A DNA stretch of 40,997 nt from Flavobacteriales bacterium. GTDB taxonomy: Bacteria; Bacteroidota; Bacteroidia; Flavobacteriales; BACL11. Below are positions 25,545-34,314 of this stretch, in pieces. Made by a program: the position numbers and the translations under genes. The stretch lies in assembly GCA_002697505.1 (NCBI GenBank), contig NZWA01000089.1:1-40997 (forward strand), in the 5' to 3' direction. Under the pieces are notes generated by a model, which made no database searches, had not been told where the DNA came from, and saw nothing but the letters and a program-made list of their open reading frames with translations. Positions within the stretch are counted from its first letter, which is position 1. Each line of letters opens with the position of its first letter.

Positions 25545-26205
25545 GAAAAAAATAACCGCAGTGGTTCCTATTAGAAAAGGGTCACAAAGGATAATAGACA
25601 AGAACTTTATTCCATTTGTTGATGGGAAGAGTTTACTTGAGGTCAAACTTGAAATATTGAAGAAGATTACTTTAATTGATGAAATTATTGTTAATACTGA
25701 TTCAGATAAGGCATTAGAGATTGCAGACAAATATGGTGTTAGTAAAAAAGAAAGAGAACCATACTTTGCAAGTAATGAGTGTACCAATAGTGAGTTCTTT
25801 CAGAACATGGCAGAAACAACTGATACAGATTATTTAATCTATAGTCCATGTACTGCACCATTAGTTGAAGAGAGTACTTATTATGATTTCATTAATAGGT
25901 TTATCAATGGTATAGATAATGGACACGATAGTTTGACTACCGTAAATGTATTAAAACACCATATGTGGTTAGATGGAAAACCATTGAACTATGACCCAAA
26001 GAATTCACCAAATACACAAGACCTACCTGATATCTACAAACTAACTTATAGTCTTTCAATTATAGAAAGAGAGGCAATGTTAGAGTGTAAAAATATAGTT
26101 GGTAACACACCACACTTTTATCAGATAGATGAAGTTGAGGGAGTTGATATTGATAATCAGATTGACTTTGATTTTGCAAAGTTTTTATATGGGAGAGTAA
26201 AATAA
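25537..26205 (+). CDS. CMP-sugar synthetase (acylneuraminate cytidylyltransferase-like)
   Basis: 222 residues. TAVVPIRKGSQRIIDKNFIPF is the CTP-binding loop of NeuA/KdsB-type enzymes, followed by IIVNTDSDKALEIA, a YFASNECTNSEFF segment, DTDYLIYSPCTAPLV and a C-terminal DIDNQIDFDFAKFL (metal-binding acids). It activates a 2-keto sugar acid as CMP-sugar. It starts inside the HAD gene (8-base overlap) and ends TAATG, so it is co-translated with both neighbours. The exact sugar cannot be read. Confidence 0.85.
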   Translation: MSRKKITAVVPIRKGSQRIIDKNFIPFVDGKSLLEVKLEILKKITLIDEIIVNTDSDKALEIADKYGVSKKEREPYFASNECTNSEFFQNMAETTDTDYLIYSPCTAPLVEESTYYDFINRFINGIDNGHDSLTTVNVLKHHMWLDGKPLNYDPKNSPNTQDLPDIYKLTYSLSIIEREAMLECKNIVGNTPHFYQIDEVEGVDIDNQIDFDFAKFLYGRVK

Positions 26206-26885
26206 TGAAAGATTTCAATTTATTGAAAGATATTTATAAAGACAAAGACATTTATGTCATTAGTGGAGGCCCTTCACTTAATCACATAGATAAGAGTTTT
26301 TTTGAAAACAAAATAGTCCTTGGAGTAAATGACATATTCAGATACTTTGATTGTGATTATGTAGTTGTAAAAGATTGTAATGAAGAACCAAGGTTTACAA
26401 GATTGGTACAAGAACTAAAAGAAAAAGATATACCATTAATCTATAGTCAGTACTATAAAGGTTATGAAGAAAAGGGATTAAATAATTGTGATAATCCTAA
26501 TTCATACATGTTCACACACAACCCAAGAAAAAAAGATTTTGATATGGAGATGATGGAACTTGATATTGACGAGGAGATTATTGTTAGTCGTTCAACCGTA
26601 ACAACTGCAATACATATTGCATATTATATGGGTGCAAAAAATATCATACTATGTGGACATGATGGTGGAGAGATTGATGGTCAAATGTATTATCATGAAT
26701 ATGTAGAGAAAGATTGGAAGTCTGCAAGTAATTGGGATGGTATAAAAGGATTCTTAAACAACATGGAAAGAGAGACAATTGCACTAAAACAATTATTAAA
26801 TTTTCATGATGTAAATATTTGTTCAATGAATCCATTTATTAATTTACGATTAGAAGGAACTAAATTTGAAACTTATAAGATATAG
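26205..26885 (+). CDS. DUF115 / MptE-like protein, possible sialyltransferase-like transferase
   Basis: 226 residues. IYVISGGPSLNHIDKSFFE is the glycine-rich start of DUF115/MptE-like proteins, followed by IVLGVNDIFRYFDCDYVVVKD, and later IAYYMGAKNIILCGHDGG. These proteins have a fold shared with GT42-type sialyltransferases and with 6-hydroxymethylpterin diphosphokinase, and in surface-glycan clusters they are thought to act with sialic-acid-like sugars. Immediately following a CMP-sugar synthetase, it is a good candidate for the enzyme that uses that CMP-sugar. This use is inference. Confidence 0.65.
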   Translation: MKDFNLLKDIYKDKDIYVISGGPSLNHIDKSFFENKIVLGVNDIFRYFDCDYVVVKDCNEEPRFTRLVQELKEKDIPLIYSQYYKGYEEKGLNNCDNPNSYMFTHNPRKKDFDMEMMELDIDEEIIVSRSTVTTAIHIAYYMGAKNIILCGHDGGEIDGQMYYHEYVEKDWKSASNWDGIKGFLNNMERETIALKQLLNFHDVNICSMNPFINLRLEGTKFETYKI

Positions 26886-26894
26886 GAGATAAAG

Positions 26895-27797
26895 ATGAAT
26901 ATATTAGTAACAGGTGGAGCAGGATTTATAGGAACGAACTTAATTGAAAGATTATTGGAAGATGGTCATAAGGTAGTCAGTATAGATAATTACTCAACAG
27001 GATTTGAAACGAATGAGATAGAACATGAAAATGTAACCTATCATAATGTGGATTTAAGAGATGCAATTGATTTTGATTTCTTTATGGAGAATCCAGATTT
27101 AATTTATCATCTTGCAGCACTACCAAGAATCCAACCATCATTTGAGTTCCCTGCATTAACCTTTGAGGCAAATGTACTTGGAACAATTAATTTGTTGGAG
27201 TGGATTAGAAGTAAAGAAAATAAAATACCTATAGTTTATGCAGGGTCAAGTAGTTTTCATGGTGGAGTATACAAGAATCCTTACACATTTACAAAGTGGC
27301 AAGGTGAAGAAGTAGTTCAGATGTATCATAAAACATACGATATACCGATGAGTATATGTAGATTTTATAATGTATATGGCCCACACCAATTAACTGAGGG
27401 TGAATATTGTACCGTAATTGGTATCTTTGAGAAACAATTCCGAGAAGGTAAAGAACTAACTATTACAGGTGATGGTGAACAGAGAAGAGATTTTACTCAT
27501 GTGTTTGATATCGTAGATGGATTTGTAAAATGTGGTAATTCTTTAGTAATTCCAAATGCCTATAACGCCAAAGTTGATGGAGAAATTTTTGAATTGGGTA
27601 AGGGTGAAAATCATTCAATAAATGTAATCGCTCAATCATTTGATTCAGGATATACTTACATACCTAAAAGACCAGGTGAAGTTCAAGAAACACTTTGTAC
27701 AGATACAAAGGCACATGAATTATTAGGTTGGAAACCTACAATAGATGTATTAGATTACATTGAAGGAGTAAGAGTCTTATGGACAGAAAAAATGTAG
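26895..27797 (+). CDS. NAD-dependent sugar epimerase/dehydratase (GalE-like SDR)
   Basis: 300 residues. GGAGFIGTNLIERL (7-20) is the NAD-binding loop, SIDNYSTG the second nucleotide contact, YHLAALP the third, VYAGSSSFHGG holds the catalytic Ser, and PYTFTKWQGE the YxxxK pair. YGPHQ and the C-terminal region are typical of extended SDRs acting on UDP- or GDP-sugars. Clear ribosome binding site AGGAG (26884-26888). Its 3' end overlaps the next gene by 19 bases. Confidence 0.9.
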   Translation: MNILVTGGAGFIGTNLIERLLEDGHKVVSIDNYSTGFETNEIEHENVTYHNVDLRDAIDFDFFMENPDLIYHLAALPRIQPSFEFPALTFEANVLGTINLLEWIRSKENKIPIVYAGSSSFHGGVYKNPYTFTKWQGEEVVQMYHKTYDIPMSICRFYNVYGPHQLTEGEYCTVIGIFEKQFREGKELTITGDGEQRRDFTHVFDIVDGFVKCGNSLVIPNAYNAKVDGEIFELGKGENHSINVIAQSFDSGYTYIPKRPGEVQETLCTDTKAHELLGWKPTIDVLDYIEGVRVLWTEKM

Positions 27798-28531
27798 TAT
27801 TTATGACTTGTATGGATGGTGCACCAGATATATTAGATTATAAAGAATGGTGTTTTAAATCATGGGACTATTGGTGTAAAAAAAATAATGTAGAATTATT
27901 TGTACTTGACCAAGAGATAAAAGACAAGTCAATTATGAAACCAACATGGCAAAGATGGTGGGTACATGAAATACTTGAGTCTAATGAAATAGAATATGAC
28001 CAAGTTGCATTAGTAGATGTGGACACAATGGTTCATTGGGATTGTCCTAATTTCTTTGAACAAACAGATGGTGAGTTCAGTGCAGTGATGGATAAGTTTA
28101 ATATTGAATGGACACATAATAGTATTAAAGGTTATCAAGACTTCTGGCCTGATGTAAAGTTTGATTGGACAAGTTATTTTAATTGTGGATTCATAGTGAT
28201 GAGTAAGAAACACAAAGGTTTATGTAAAGAGATTATAGACTTTTATCTTGAGAATGAAGATGAACTCAGAAAAAGACAACATGAAACACTTAAGAAAGGG
28301 TCAGACCAAACACCAATCAACTACATGATTCGTGCAAGTGAACACGAACTGAAATATCTTGATGAAAGGTTTAACTTATCACAATTACATCTGAGAGGTG
28401 TTTTGGGTGGATTATGTCCTATGTGGGAAGTTGGTCATGTATGGCACTTCAATGGATTTGAAAAAACACAAAGGAATCAATTAATGATGCAAGTATGGAA
28501 TCAAATCAAGGAGAACTATGAAGAAAATTAG
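27779..28531 (+). CDS. GT-A glycosyltransferase (family 8-like)
   Basis: 250 residues. VVFMTCMDGAPDILDYKEW starts the fold. YDQVALVDVDTMVHWDCP (about 73-90) has the DxD metal and nucleotide-sugar site with D80 and D82. SYFNCGFIVMSKKH and GSDQTPINYM correspond to the acceptor and donor loops of GT8-type enzymes. No membrane segment. It begins within the epimerase gene. Confidence 0.7.
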   Translation: MDRKNVVFMTCMDGAPDILDYKEWCFKSWDYWCKKNNVELFVLDQEIKDKSIMKPTWQRWWVHEILESNEIEYDQVALVDVDTMVHWDCPNFFEQTDGEFSAVMDKFNIEWTHNSIKGYQDFWPDVKFDWTSYFNCGFIVMSKKHKGLCKEIIDFYLENEDELRKRQHETLKKGSDQTPINYMIRASEHELKYLDERFNLSQLHLRGVLGGLCPMWEVGHVWHFNGFEKTQRNQLMMQVWNQIKENYEEN

Positions 28532-28745
28532 ACATAGTAAATTACCAATCACATTAGAATCATCAGACCCATTAACACCTGAGATGTTACATACTATACA
28601 ATTAAATCTTATGTATGATGAAAAAGATAGTAAAAGAGAAAATCTTCGTGGATGGGAATTGTGGGTAGATGAATATGGTGAATGGTTTAATCCATATCCA
28701 AAAGATAAAAACCAAATGGAGTTGTTTAATGAACTTAAAAAGTAA
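28518..28745 (+). CDS. Small hypothetical protein
   Basis: 75 residues with a good ribosome binding site, AAGGAG (28508-28513). LRGWELWVDEYGEWFNPYPKD is aromatic and acidic. No recognisable family. Lies between two glycosyltransferases and overlaps both, so it is probably a partner of the glycan operon. Confidence 0.6.
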   Translation: MKKIRHSKLPITLESSDPLTPEMLHTIQLNLMYDEKDSKRENLRGWELWVDEYGEWFNPYPKDKNQMELFNELKK

Positions 28746-29751
28746 ATATGCAATAGGTTGTCATGTAATGTTCTATGAAATAGAAATATTAGATGAATAT
28801 TTAAACTCAGTAAAGAAGGCAGTTGAGATAGTACAGAATCCTGAGAATATTATTGTTGAATTGTTTTTCAATATATCAGAATTTTTTGAAGAGATAGATA
28901 CTGAGACCACTACAAAAAAAGAACTGATAAAGAAATTCAATAGTAAGTGTTCAGAGATGTCTAAACTTGGAGTGTTAGTTAAGAGTCAAGTCTATGACCA
29001 AAACAAACCTTATTGTATTGCAGATTACAGAAGAGACTTTAATTATAAATGGTGTAATGTAGTTGATTATTTAGTATGGGGTGAAAGTGATTGTTTATTA
29101 CCAAGAGAATTCTTTCATGTGTTAGAGGGTGTAAAAGAATATGCAAACTCTCAAGAAATCTACAGATATACATTAACATTTGCACTTAGAAAAATGTGGG
29201 ACGAGAGTTGGAGAATATTAGAACATCCTGAATTTACCAATAAACCATATTACGATATGGACACCGAGGAAGATACTAAGTTGGCATTAAACTCACCATG
29301 GAGTATTAGATATACTATGAGTCAAGAAGAGATGGAAGAGGTAAATGACAAAACAGAAGAACTTGATGTTCAATTAATTACTTCACCTAAATTTGATGGT
29401 AGTTGTTTAGTAATGAGTTCAGATTTAGTGAGAGGTGGAGTTAATTTACCACCTGCAGTATCAATGGTAGGTGATGATACAAGTTTTATGGCAATGTGTC
29501 AGAAATTAATGGGTGATGACTATAGACAATTTGTTATTAAGAATGTACTAAAGGTTCATAATAGAAACCATCCAAGAAAAAGACTTTATGTTAAGGATGA
29601 AGATAAGTCCAAGTCCACACACTTCAAGAGAAGAGATAATAATTGGTATCAGACAATCACAAAGATGAGTAAAGGAAATTTAAATAAATTGTTTGGTGGA
29701 CAAGTTAAATTTAAAACATATGGGGAGTTCAAAGATGAAATCAAAAAATAG
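28729..29751 (+). CDS. Glycosyltransferase-like protein
   Basis: 340 residues from the ATG at 28729, chosen for the GGAG about 9 bases upstream; a longer frame from 28669 lies wholly in the preceding gene. YAIGCHVMFYEIEILDEYL and VDYLVWGESDCLLPREFFHVL are like the opening strand and acidic metal site (ESD) of GT-A enzymes. The remaining 180 residues, including MVGDDTSFMAMCQKLMGDDY, are not assigned. Acceptor and donor unknown. Confidence 0.5.
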   Translation: MNLKSKYAIGCHVMFYEIEILDEYLNSVKKAVEIVQNPENIIVELFFNISEFFEEIDTETTTKKELIKKFNSKCSEMSKLGVLVKSQVYDQNKPYCIADYRRDFNYKWCNVVDYLVWGESDCLLPREFFHVLEGVKEYANSQEIYRYTLTFALRKMWDESWRILEHPEFTNKPYYDMDTEEDTKLALNSPWSIRYTMSQEEMEEVNDKTEELDVQLITSPKFDGSCLVMSSDLVRGGVNLPPAVSMVGDDTSFMAMCQKLMGDDYRQFVIKNVLKVHNRNHPRKRLYVKDEDKSKSTHFKRRDNNWYQTITKMSKGNLNKLFGGQVKFKTYGEFKDEIKK

Positions 29752-30166
29752 AAGATGGTTACCAACATTAGGTGAGTTAATAGATAGATTAAGTATTCAT
29801 CAATTGAAAGAGTTATTTATACCTGAAAACAAGGACAACTATGCTCAAGAAATGAATGATATGGTTCATGATATTAATTTAATATTAAGAGAACACAAAG
29901 GTGAGATTACAGGTGAAGTCATTAGGGCCATTATAGTGTTATCACAAATGAACGCTCATATATGGTATAATGAATCACAAGTTCGTAAAGGTGAAAAGGG
30001 TAGTGATAATCTGATGTTAACTCATGGATTAAATGGAATTAGAAATACTGCCGTAAATAAAATCATGGAAGTGGTTGGTGGTAGAAAAGACTACAAGGTA
30101 GATTGTATTGCATCTGAATTTAAAGATTGGGAAGTAAGTTGGGATGTTCCAAGAAACAAGAAGTAG
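29735..30166 (+). CDS. DUF4254-like protein
   Basis: 143 residues from 29735 (GGGGAG 10 bases upstream). WLPTLGELIDRLSIHQLKELF and LNGIRNTAVNKIMEV correspond to the TxGELIDRLSI...NxxRN pattern of DUF4254 proteins, which occur beside lipopolysaccharide and glycan genes in bacteria. All-helical prediction. Function not established. Overlaps neighbours on both sides (17 and 23 bases). Confidence 0.5.
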   Translation: MKSKNRRWLPTLGELIDRLSIHQLKELFIPENKDNYAQEMNDMVHDINLILREHKGEITGEVIRAIIVLSQMNAHIWYNESQVRKGEKGSDNLMLTHGLNGIRNTAVNKIMEVVGGRKDYKVDCIASEFKDWEVSWDVPRNKK

Positions 30167-30350
30167 GTCAACACAAAAATCAATCACATGGAGATTGATT
30201 GCATTTAGTAATTCATGGATGATACTGGCATTAGGGTTGACTGAATTACCATTTTGGAATGCAGTGATTATGAATGTAACAGGAATGATAATGTTTTATT
30301 TCCATGAAAGAGTATGGAATAGAGTAAGGAGTGGAAGAAATGTTAATTAA
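30144..30350 (+). CDS. DUF2061-like small membrane protein
   Basis: 68 residues. KSITWRLIAFSNSWMILALG, the second hydrophobic segment and FYFHERVWNRV match the DUF2061 pattern (K.xxWR near the start, YxHERxW at the end), a two-helix membrane protein of unknown role. It begins inside the DUF4254-like gene. Its presence suggests glycan work at the inner membrane. Confidence 0.7.
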   Translation: MFQETRSRSTQKSITWRLIAFSNSWMILALGLTELPFWNAVIMNVTGMIMFYFHERVWNRVRSGRNVN

Positions 30351-30579
30351 AATATTAAAAAAAATAAAAGATTGGGTAGACCCAAACTATTGGGCCGAGA
30401 AGATAGGTGAAGAGAGTGGTCTATATGATAAGGCAAGAAATTCAAAGTCTCGTAAATGGGTTGATAGTTTAGAGGGTTGGAAATGGTGGACATATCAAAT
30501 AGTCGGTGGTATTATATTTGTAATTATTATAGAGTTCCTACTTAATTTAGTCGGTATGACTATGTTACCTTGGAGATAA
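30340..30579 (+). CDS. Small single-pass membrane protein
   Basis: 79 residues from the ATG at 30340, 7 bases after AAGGAG; a GTG at 30331 overlaps that site. The first 50 residues are charged (IKDWVDPNYWAEKIGEESG), then one hydrophobic helix (about 52-72, YQIVGGIIFVIIIEFLLNLV). No family recognised. Pairs with the preceding DUF2061-like gene. Confidence 0.6.
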   Translation: MLIKILKKIKDWVDPNYWAEKIGEESGLYDKARNSKSRKWVDSLEGWKWWTYQIVGGIIFVIIIEFLLNLVGMTMLPWR

Positions 30580-30580
30580 A

Positions 30581-31255
30581 GTGACAGAAACAAATTTAAT
30601 AGTTGCAATAGATGATTTACATCCACAGAAAGGTTGGGGTTGTGAAGGTGATATTCAAGTAGAGTATCTAAAAGAACTCAATAAAAAATATGGAGTTAAA
30701 TTCAATTTATTTTGTCCAAGTTATTATCATAATGAATATCCATTAACAAAAGATTGGGTATCATATTGGAAACAATTTGATTGGGTGGAGTTGAGTAATC
30801 ATGGACATTACCACGATGTCAAAAAATACACCAAAGAAGAAATAGGTGAACAAGAATTCTTAGAATTAAATAAAGATGAGGCAGTGGATAGAGTTAGAGA
30901 TAGTTTAAATCTATGGGAACAATGTGGACACAAACCAAAAGGATTCAGAGCACCAGGTTGGGGAATATCACAAGAGGCTGCAGATGTAGTTAGTGAAAAC
31001 TTTGAATGGGTTGCACAACATGAACAAATCAATCAAGGTATACGATTTGACACTAAGTTATTTTGGGGTGCAGATGGTATTCATCAAAGTGATGATGTAA
31101 AATTATATGGAAACACATTTATGTTCCAATCACATATACAAGGAGATTGGAATGATAATACATGGAATGAAGAAAATTTTAACTATTTTCAGAGAATCTT
31201 AGACTATTTATTATCACAATTCAAAATAGAGTTCAAAACAATTTCAGAGTTATGA
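30581..31255 (+). CDS. Polysaccharide deacetylase-like protein (CE4/NodB fold)
   Basis: 224 residues with a GTG start directly after the preceding stop. IVAIDDLHP (7-15) has the catalytic/metal Asp pair, SNHGHYHD (72-79) the HxxxH zinc site, and KGFRAPGWGIS the RxPxW-like motif of NodB-type deacetylases. It would remove N- or O-acetyl groups from a polysaccharide or sugar. No signal peptide, so the substrate is a cytoplasmic precursor or the enzyme acts before export. Confidence 0.75.
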   Translation: MTETNLIVAIDDLHPQKGWGCEGDIQVEYLKELNKKYGVKFNLFCPSYYHNEYPLTKDWVSYWKQFDWVELSNHGHYHDVKKYTKEEIGEQEFLELNKDEAVDRVRDSLNLWEQCGHKPKGFRAPGWGISQEAADVVSENFEWVAQHEQINQGIRFDTKLFWGADGIHQSDDVKLYGNTFMFQSHIQGDWNDNTWNEENFNYFQRILDYLLSQFKIEFKTISEL

Positions 31256-32160
31256 AGATTACATTTTTTTCAGAGAGTCAAGTTAGAGGTAAAGTTCCAA
31301 GAGATTTTGAGAACGCTCGTACAGAGTTCGGATGGAGTATCGCGTTAGACGCAGAGTGGTGTCCAATAGGACAGGCACCAAGTGATAAATGTGATTTGGG
31401 TATTGTAATAATACCAAAGAACAATCCTAATATAAACATACGGACATTCAGAAGTTATTGTGATAAGGTTGCAGTAATGCAAGAAGGCCCTAATTGGTAT
31501 TTCCAAGATTATACTATTGATAAACAATTTCAATATTATAATGCATTGATAGATGCAGATTGGGTTTATTGTCATAACGAAAGTGATGTGAATTACTATC
31601 TTGGATTAGGTTGTAAAGATGTTAGAGTGATGAGAAGTTTGATGATTACTGATGGTTTGATTCCACGAAATGAGTGGGGTGATGGTACAATGATTGGTGG
31701 TAACTTTTGTAGTTGGTATGGTGGATTTGATTCCTATATGATTGCAAGACAGATAGGTAATCCTATTAGTTGTCCATCAATGGGTAGAAAACAAGAACAA
31801 GAAGATTTAATAGAGGACATAAATTATTTACCTTATATGAGTTGGAGAGATTGGATAAATAGTTTATCACAATATAATATAGGTATTCATTTAATGAGAA
31901 CACATGCAGCAGGAACCTTTAGTATGAATTGTGGGTTTCATGGAATTCCATGTATTGGATATAAGGGATTGGATACACAAGAGTTAATCCATCCATTAAC
32001 TTCAGTAGAGGTTGGTGATTTGGATAAGGCAGTTGAATTGGGTAAGAAACTAAAGGATGAAAAGTTTTATAAATTATGTAGTGAGACTGCAATGAAAAGA
32101 TTTAATGATTATTATACAGAGGAGGCGTGGTTAAAACATTGGAACAAAACAAACACATAG
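31252..32160 (+). CDS. GT-B-like glycosyltransferase
   Basis: 302 residues. KITFFSESQVRGKVPRDFENA may be the N-domain start. The C-terminal half has YMSWRDWINSLSQYNIGIHLM, GTFSMNCGFHGIPCIGY and GLDTQELIHPL, like donor-binding regions of family 4 enzymes, but a clear EX7E motif is absent. Local base composition near 31310-31370 is richer in CG than its surroundings. Overlaps upstream by 4 bases and downstream by 34. Confidence 0.5.
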   Translation: MKITFFSESQVRGKVPRDFENARTEFGWSIALDAEWCPIGQAPSDKCDLGIVIIPKNNPNINIRTFRSYCDKVAVMQEGPNWYFQDYTIDKQFQYYNALIDADWVYCHNESDVNYYLGLGCKDVRVMRSLMITDGLIPRNEWGDGTMIGGNFCSWYGGFDSYMIARQIGNPISCPSMGRKQEQEDLIEDINYLPYMSWRDWINSLSQYNIGIHLMRTHAAGTFSMNCGFHGIPCIGYKGLDTQELIHPLTSVEVGDLDKAVELGKKLKDEKFYKLCSETAMKRFNDYYTEEAWLKHWNKTNT

Positions 32161-33140
32161 AATTTTATCCAATTAGAGACATACTAATTGGTGTTCCATC
32201 TGAAGATGTTGCAACACATGACGCAGTTAATCCACACTTATCATTAGGTTATGAACCACCAAAAATAGAAGGATTTCCATTATTTGGTCAGATACAAATT
32301 CAAACAATAGAATTTTGTAATTTGAAATGTGACTTTTGTCCTAATCACTATATGATATGGGACAGGTTAGAGGGAAAGAAAAAAGGTATTCCTTATAATA
32401 TCATGTCTATTGAAAACTATACCAAAATAGTAAAGAACTTGGCAGACTTAAATTTTACTGGTAGAGTTTCACCTTATCTTATGAATGAACCATTAATGGA
32501 TAAAGATAGAATGGTAGAGATAATTGGAATAACAAGAAAATATTTACCAAAAAATCCAATCAAAATTAATACAAATGGAACAGGATTAACTACAGAACTT
32601 CTTGGTGATATGATTGATGCAGGACTAACTTCAATACAAATAGATGATTATTTTGATGATAGATATGCCACTAAATTACTAAAACAATTAGAACCATTTC
32701 AAGGTGTTAATGGTAAATGTTTTATTACATTGTCATCAAATTACAATGTGACACAAATGAAAAAAGGTATGTCAAAGGATAGTCACTTCGGCCCATTTAC
32801 ATTTTGGAATCGTGGTGGTTTAACAAATGTGAATCCTGATATGCCAGTTCCACAAAAAGATTGTCATTTTCCAAGTTCACAAATGTATATAAAGTGGAAT
32901 GGAGATGCATTGTTATGTTGTTGTGATTGGGAATATAAAGTGATACATGGTAATGTTATAAATGAAAGAATTGAAGATGTATGGATTAACGATTCATATA
33001 CTCATTACAGAGAGACATTAAAAAAAGGACAGAGAGATAAACTTAGAATGTGTAGAAAATGTAACAAAGGTGCATTTCCAAGTGAAGAGAAACGATTAGA
33101 ACATTTAAGAGAGTGGTTAAAAGAAAATGAAACCGATTAG
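32127..33140 (+). CDS. Radical SAM protein with SPASM domain
   Basis: Up to 337 residues. Start uncertain: GTG at 32127 follows GGAGG by one base; TTG at 32139 is the alternative. TIEFCNLKCDFCPN (60-73) is the CxxxCxxC 4Fe-4S/SAM motif (C64, C68, C71). After the partial TIM barrel, DCHFPSSQMYIKWNGDALLC begins a SPASM domain with further cysteines, CCCDW and CRKCN. SPASM enzymes modify peptides, tRNA or sugars by radical chemistry. In a glycan cluster it could act on a sugar or be linked to a peptide. No precursor-peptide gene recognised nearby. Confidence 0.85.
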   Translation: MVKTLEQNKHIEFYPIRDILIGVPSEDVATHDAVNPHLSLGYEPPKIEGFPLFGQIQIQTIEFCNLKCDFCPNHYMIWDRLEGKKKGIPYNIMSIENYTKIVKNLADLNFTGRVSPYLMNEPLMDKDRMVEIIGITRKYLPKNPIKINTNGTGLTTELLGDMIDAGLTSIQIDDYFDDRYATKLLKQLEPFQGVNGKCFITLSSNYNVTQMKKGMSKDSHFGPFTFWNRGGLTNVNPDMPVPQKDCHFPSSQMYIKWNGDALLCCCDWEYKVIHGNVINERIEDVWINDSYTHYRETLKKGQRDKLRMCRKCNKGAFPSEEKRLEHLREWLKENETD

Positions 33141-34314
33141 TTTTATAATACCAAGTAGAAATAATTTAACTTATCTGAAGTGGTGTTACGAAAGTATTCG
33201 TAAGAACTCATCAGTAGAACATGAGATATGTTTCGCAGATGACGCCTCAACAGATGGAACATTAGAACATATATTAGTTTGGATGAAGAGAGACAAAAAT
33301 ATCAAACTTCATGTAAACAAAGGCCCCGAAAGAGAAGGACTTACAATACTATATGATAAGTTAGTGAATGAGTACGCAACCAATGATAGAGTTGTGTTCT
33401 TTCATTCCGATATGTATTTGTGTCCAAATGCAGATAAAGAAATAGATAGGTTATTAGAAAAAGGTAAGGTTGTATCACTTACAAGAATAGAACCACCACT
33501 ACATCCTGATGGGCCAGAGAAAGTATTGAAAGACTTTGGAATAGAACCTGAAGAGTTTGATGAAGAAGGATTATTAGAGTTTCTTGAAGAAGACAAACAA
33601 GGTGAAGATAGAGTTACAGAGGGTGTGTTTGCACCTTGGGCAATATACAAGGAAGACTTCCAATCAATTGGTGGACACGATAAATTATTCAGACCACAAT
33701 CAAAAGAAGATTCAGATATATTCAATAGACTACATTTAAATGGTGTTAAGTTTATACAGACTTGGCAAGGTTATGTTTACCATATGACTTGTAGAGGTTC
33801 AAGATTTAATCCATCTGCAGGTGGTGCACCAGGTAAAGATAGTCCTGAATGGATTGAGACAACAACTAAAAATATGAGAAACTTCATAAGAAAATGGGGT
33901 ACTGCAGTCCAACATGATGAACATATGAAACCGATAGTCTCACCTAAATATGATATTGGTATTGTGATTGAGAATTATTGTGATTACAACATATTATCTA
34001 ATTGTGAACCATGGTGTAGTAATATATTTGTACCAGATGGTGGTTACTTACAAGAATATATTAAGAATGAACAACCAAGAACAGACTACTCATTGAGAAG
34101 AAGAGTTCATCGTGATAGGGCATATCCTAAAAATGGTATAGTGGTTAGAATTGATGGTGAACGATTAAACAATGAAAACTTTCAGTTCATTACAAAGTTA
34201 CCTGATATAATAAAAGATAGTGGTGATTTTGGTTCATTTGAATTAGGTATATTAAAAATTAGAATTACCAACCTACAAACTTCAGAGGAGACACTAATAA
34301 AAAATGATAATTAA
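33127..34314 (+). CDS. GT2-family glycosyltransferase with C-terminal extension
   Basis: 395 residues. ISFIIPSRNNLTYLKWCYESI, ICFADDASTDGTLEHIL and VVFFHSDMYLCPN (HSD metal site) define a GT2 domain (1-250). FAPWAIYKEDFQSIGGHDKLF is the conserved acceptor region. The last 130 residues (from about 265) are beta-rich and not recognised. Starts within the radical SAM gene, ends overlapping the SGNH gene by 11 bases. Confidence 0.85.
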   Translation: MKPISFIIPSRNNLTYLKWCYESIRKNSSVEHEICFADDASTDGTLEHILVWMKRDKNIKLHVNKGPEREGLTILYDKLVNEYATNDRVVFFHSDMYLCPNADKEIDRLLEKGKVVSLTRIEPPLHPDGPEKVLKDFGIEPEEFDEEGLLEFLEEDKQGEDRVTEGVFAPWAIYKEDFQSIGGHDKLFRPQSKEDSDIFNRLHLNGVKFIQTWQGYVYHMTCRGSRFNPSAGGAPGKDSPEWIETTTKNMRNFIRKWGTAVQHDEHMKPIVSPKYDIGIVIENYCDYNILSNCEPWCSNIFVPDGGYLQEYIKNEQPRTDYSLRRRVHRDRAYPKNGIVVRIDGERLNNENFQFITKLPDIIKDSGDFGSFELGILKIRITNLQTSEETLIKNDN

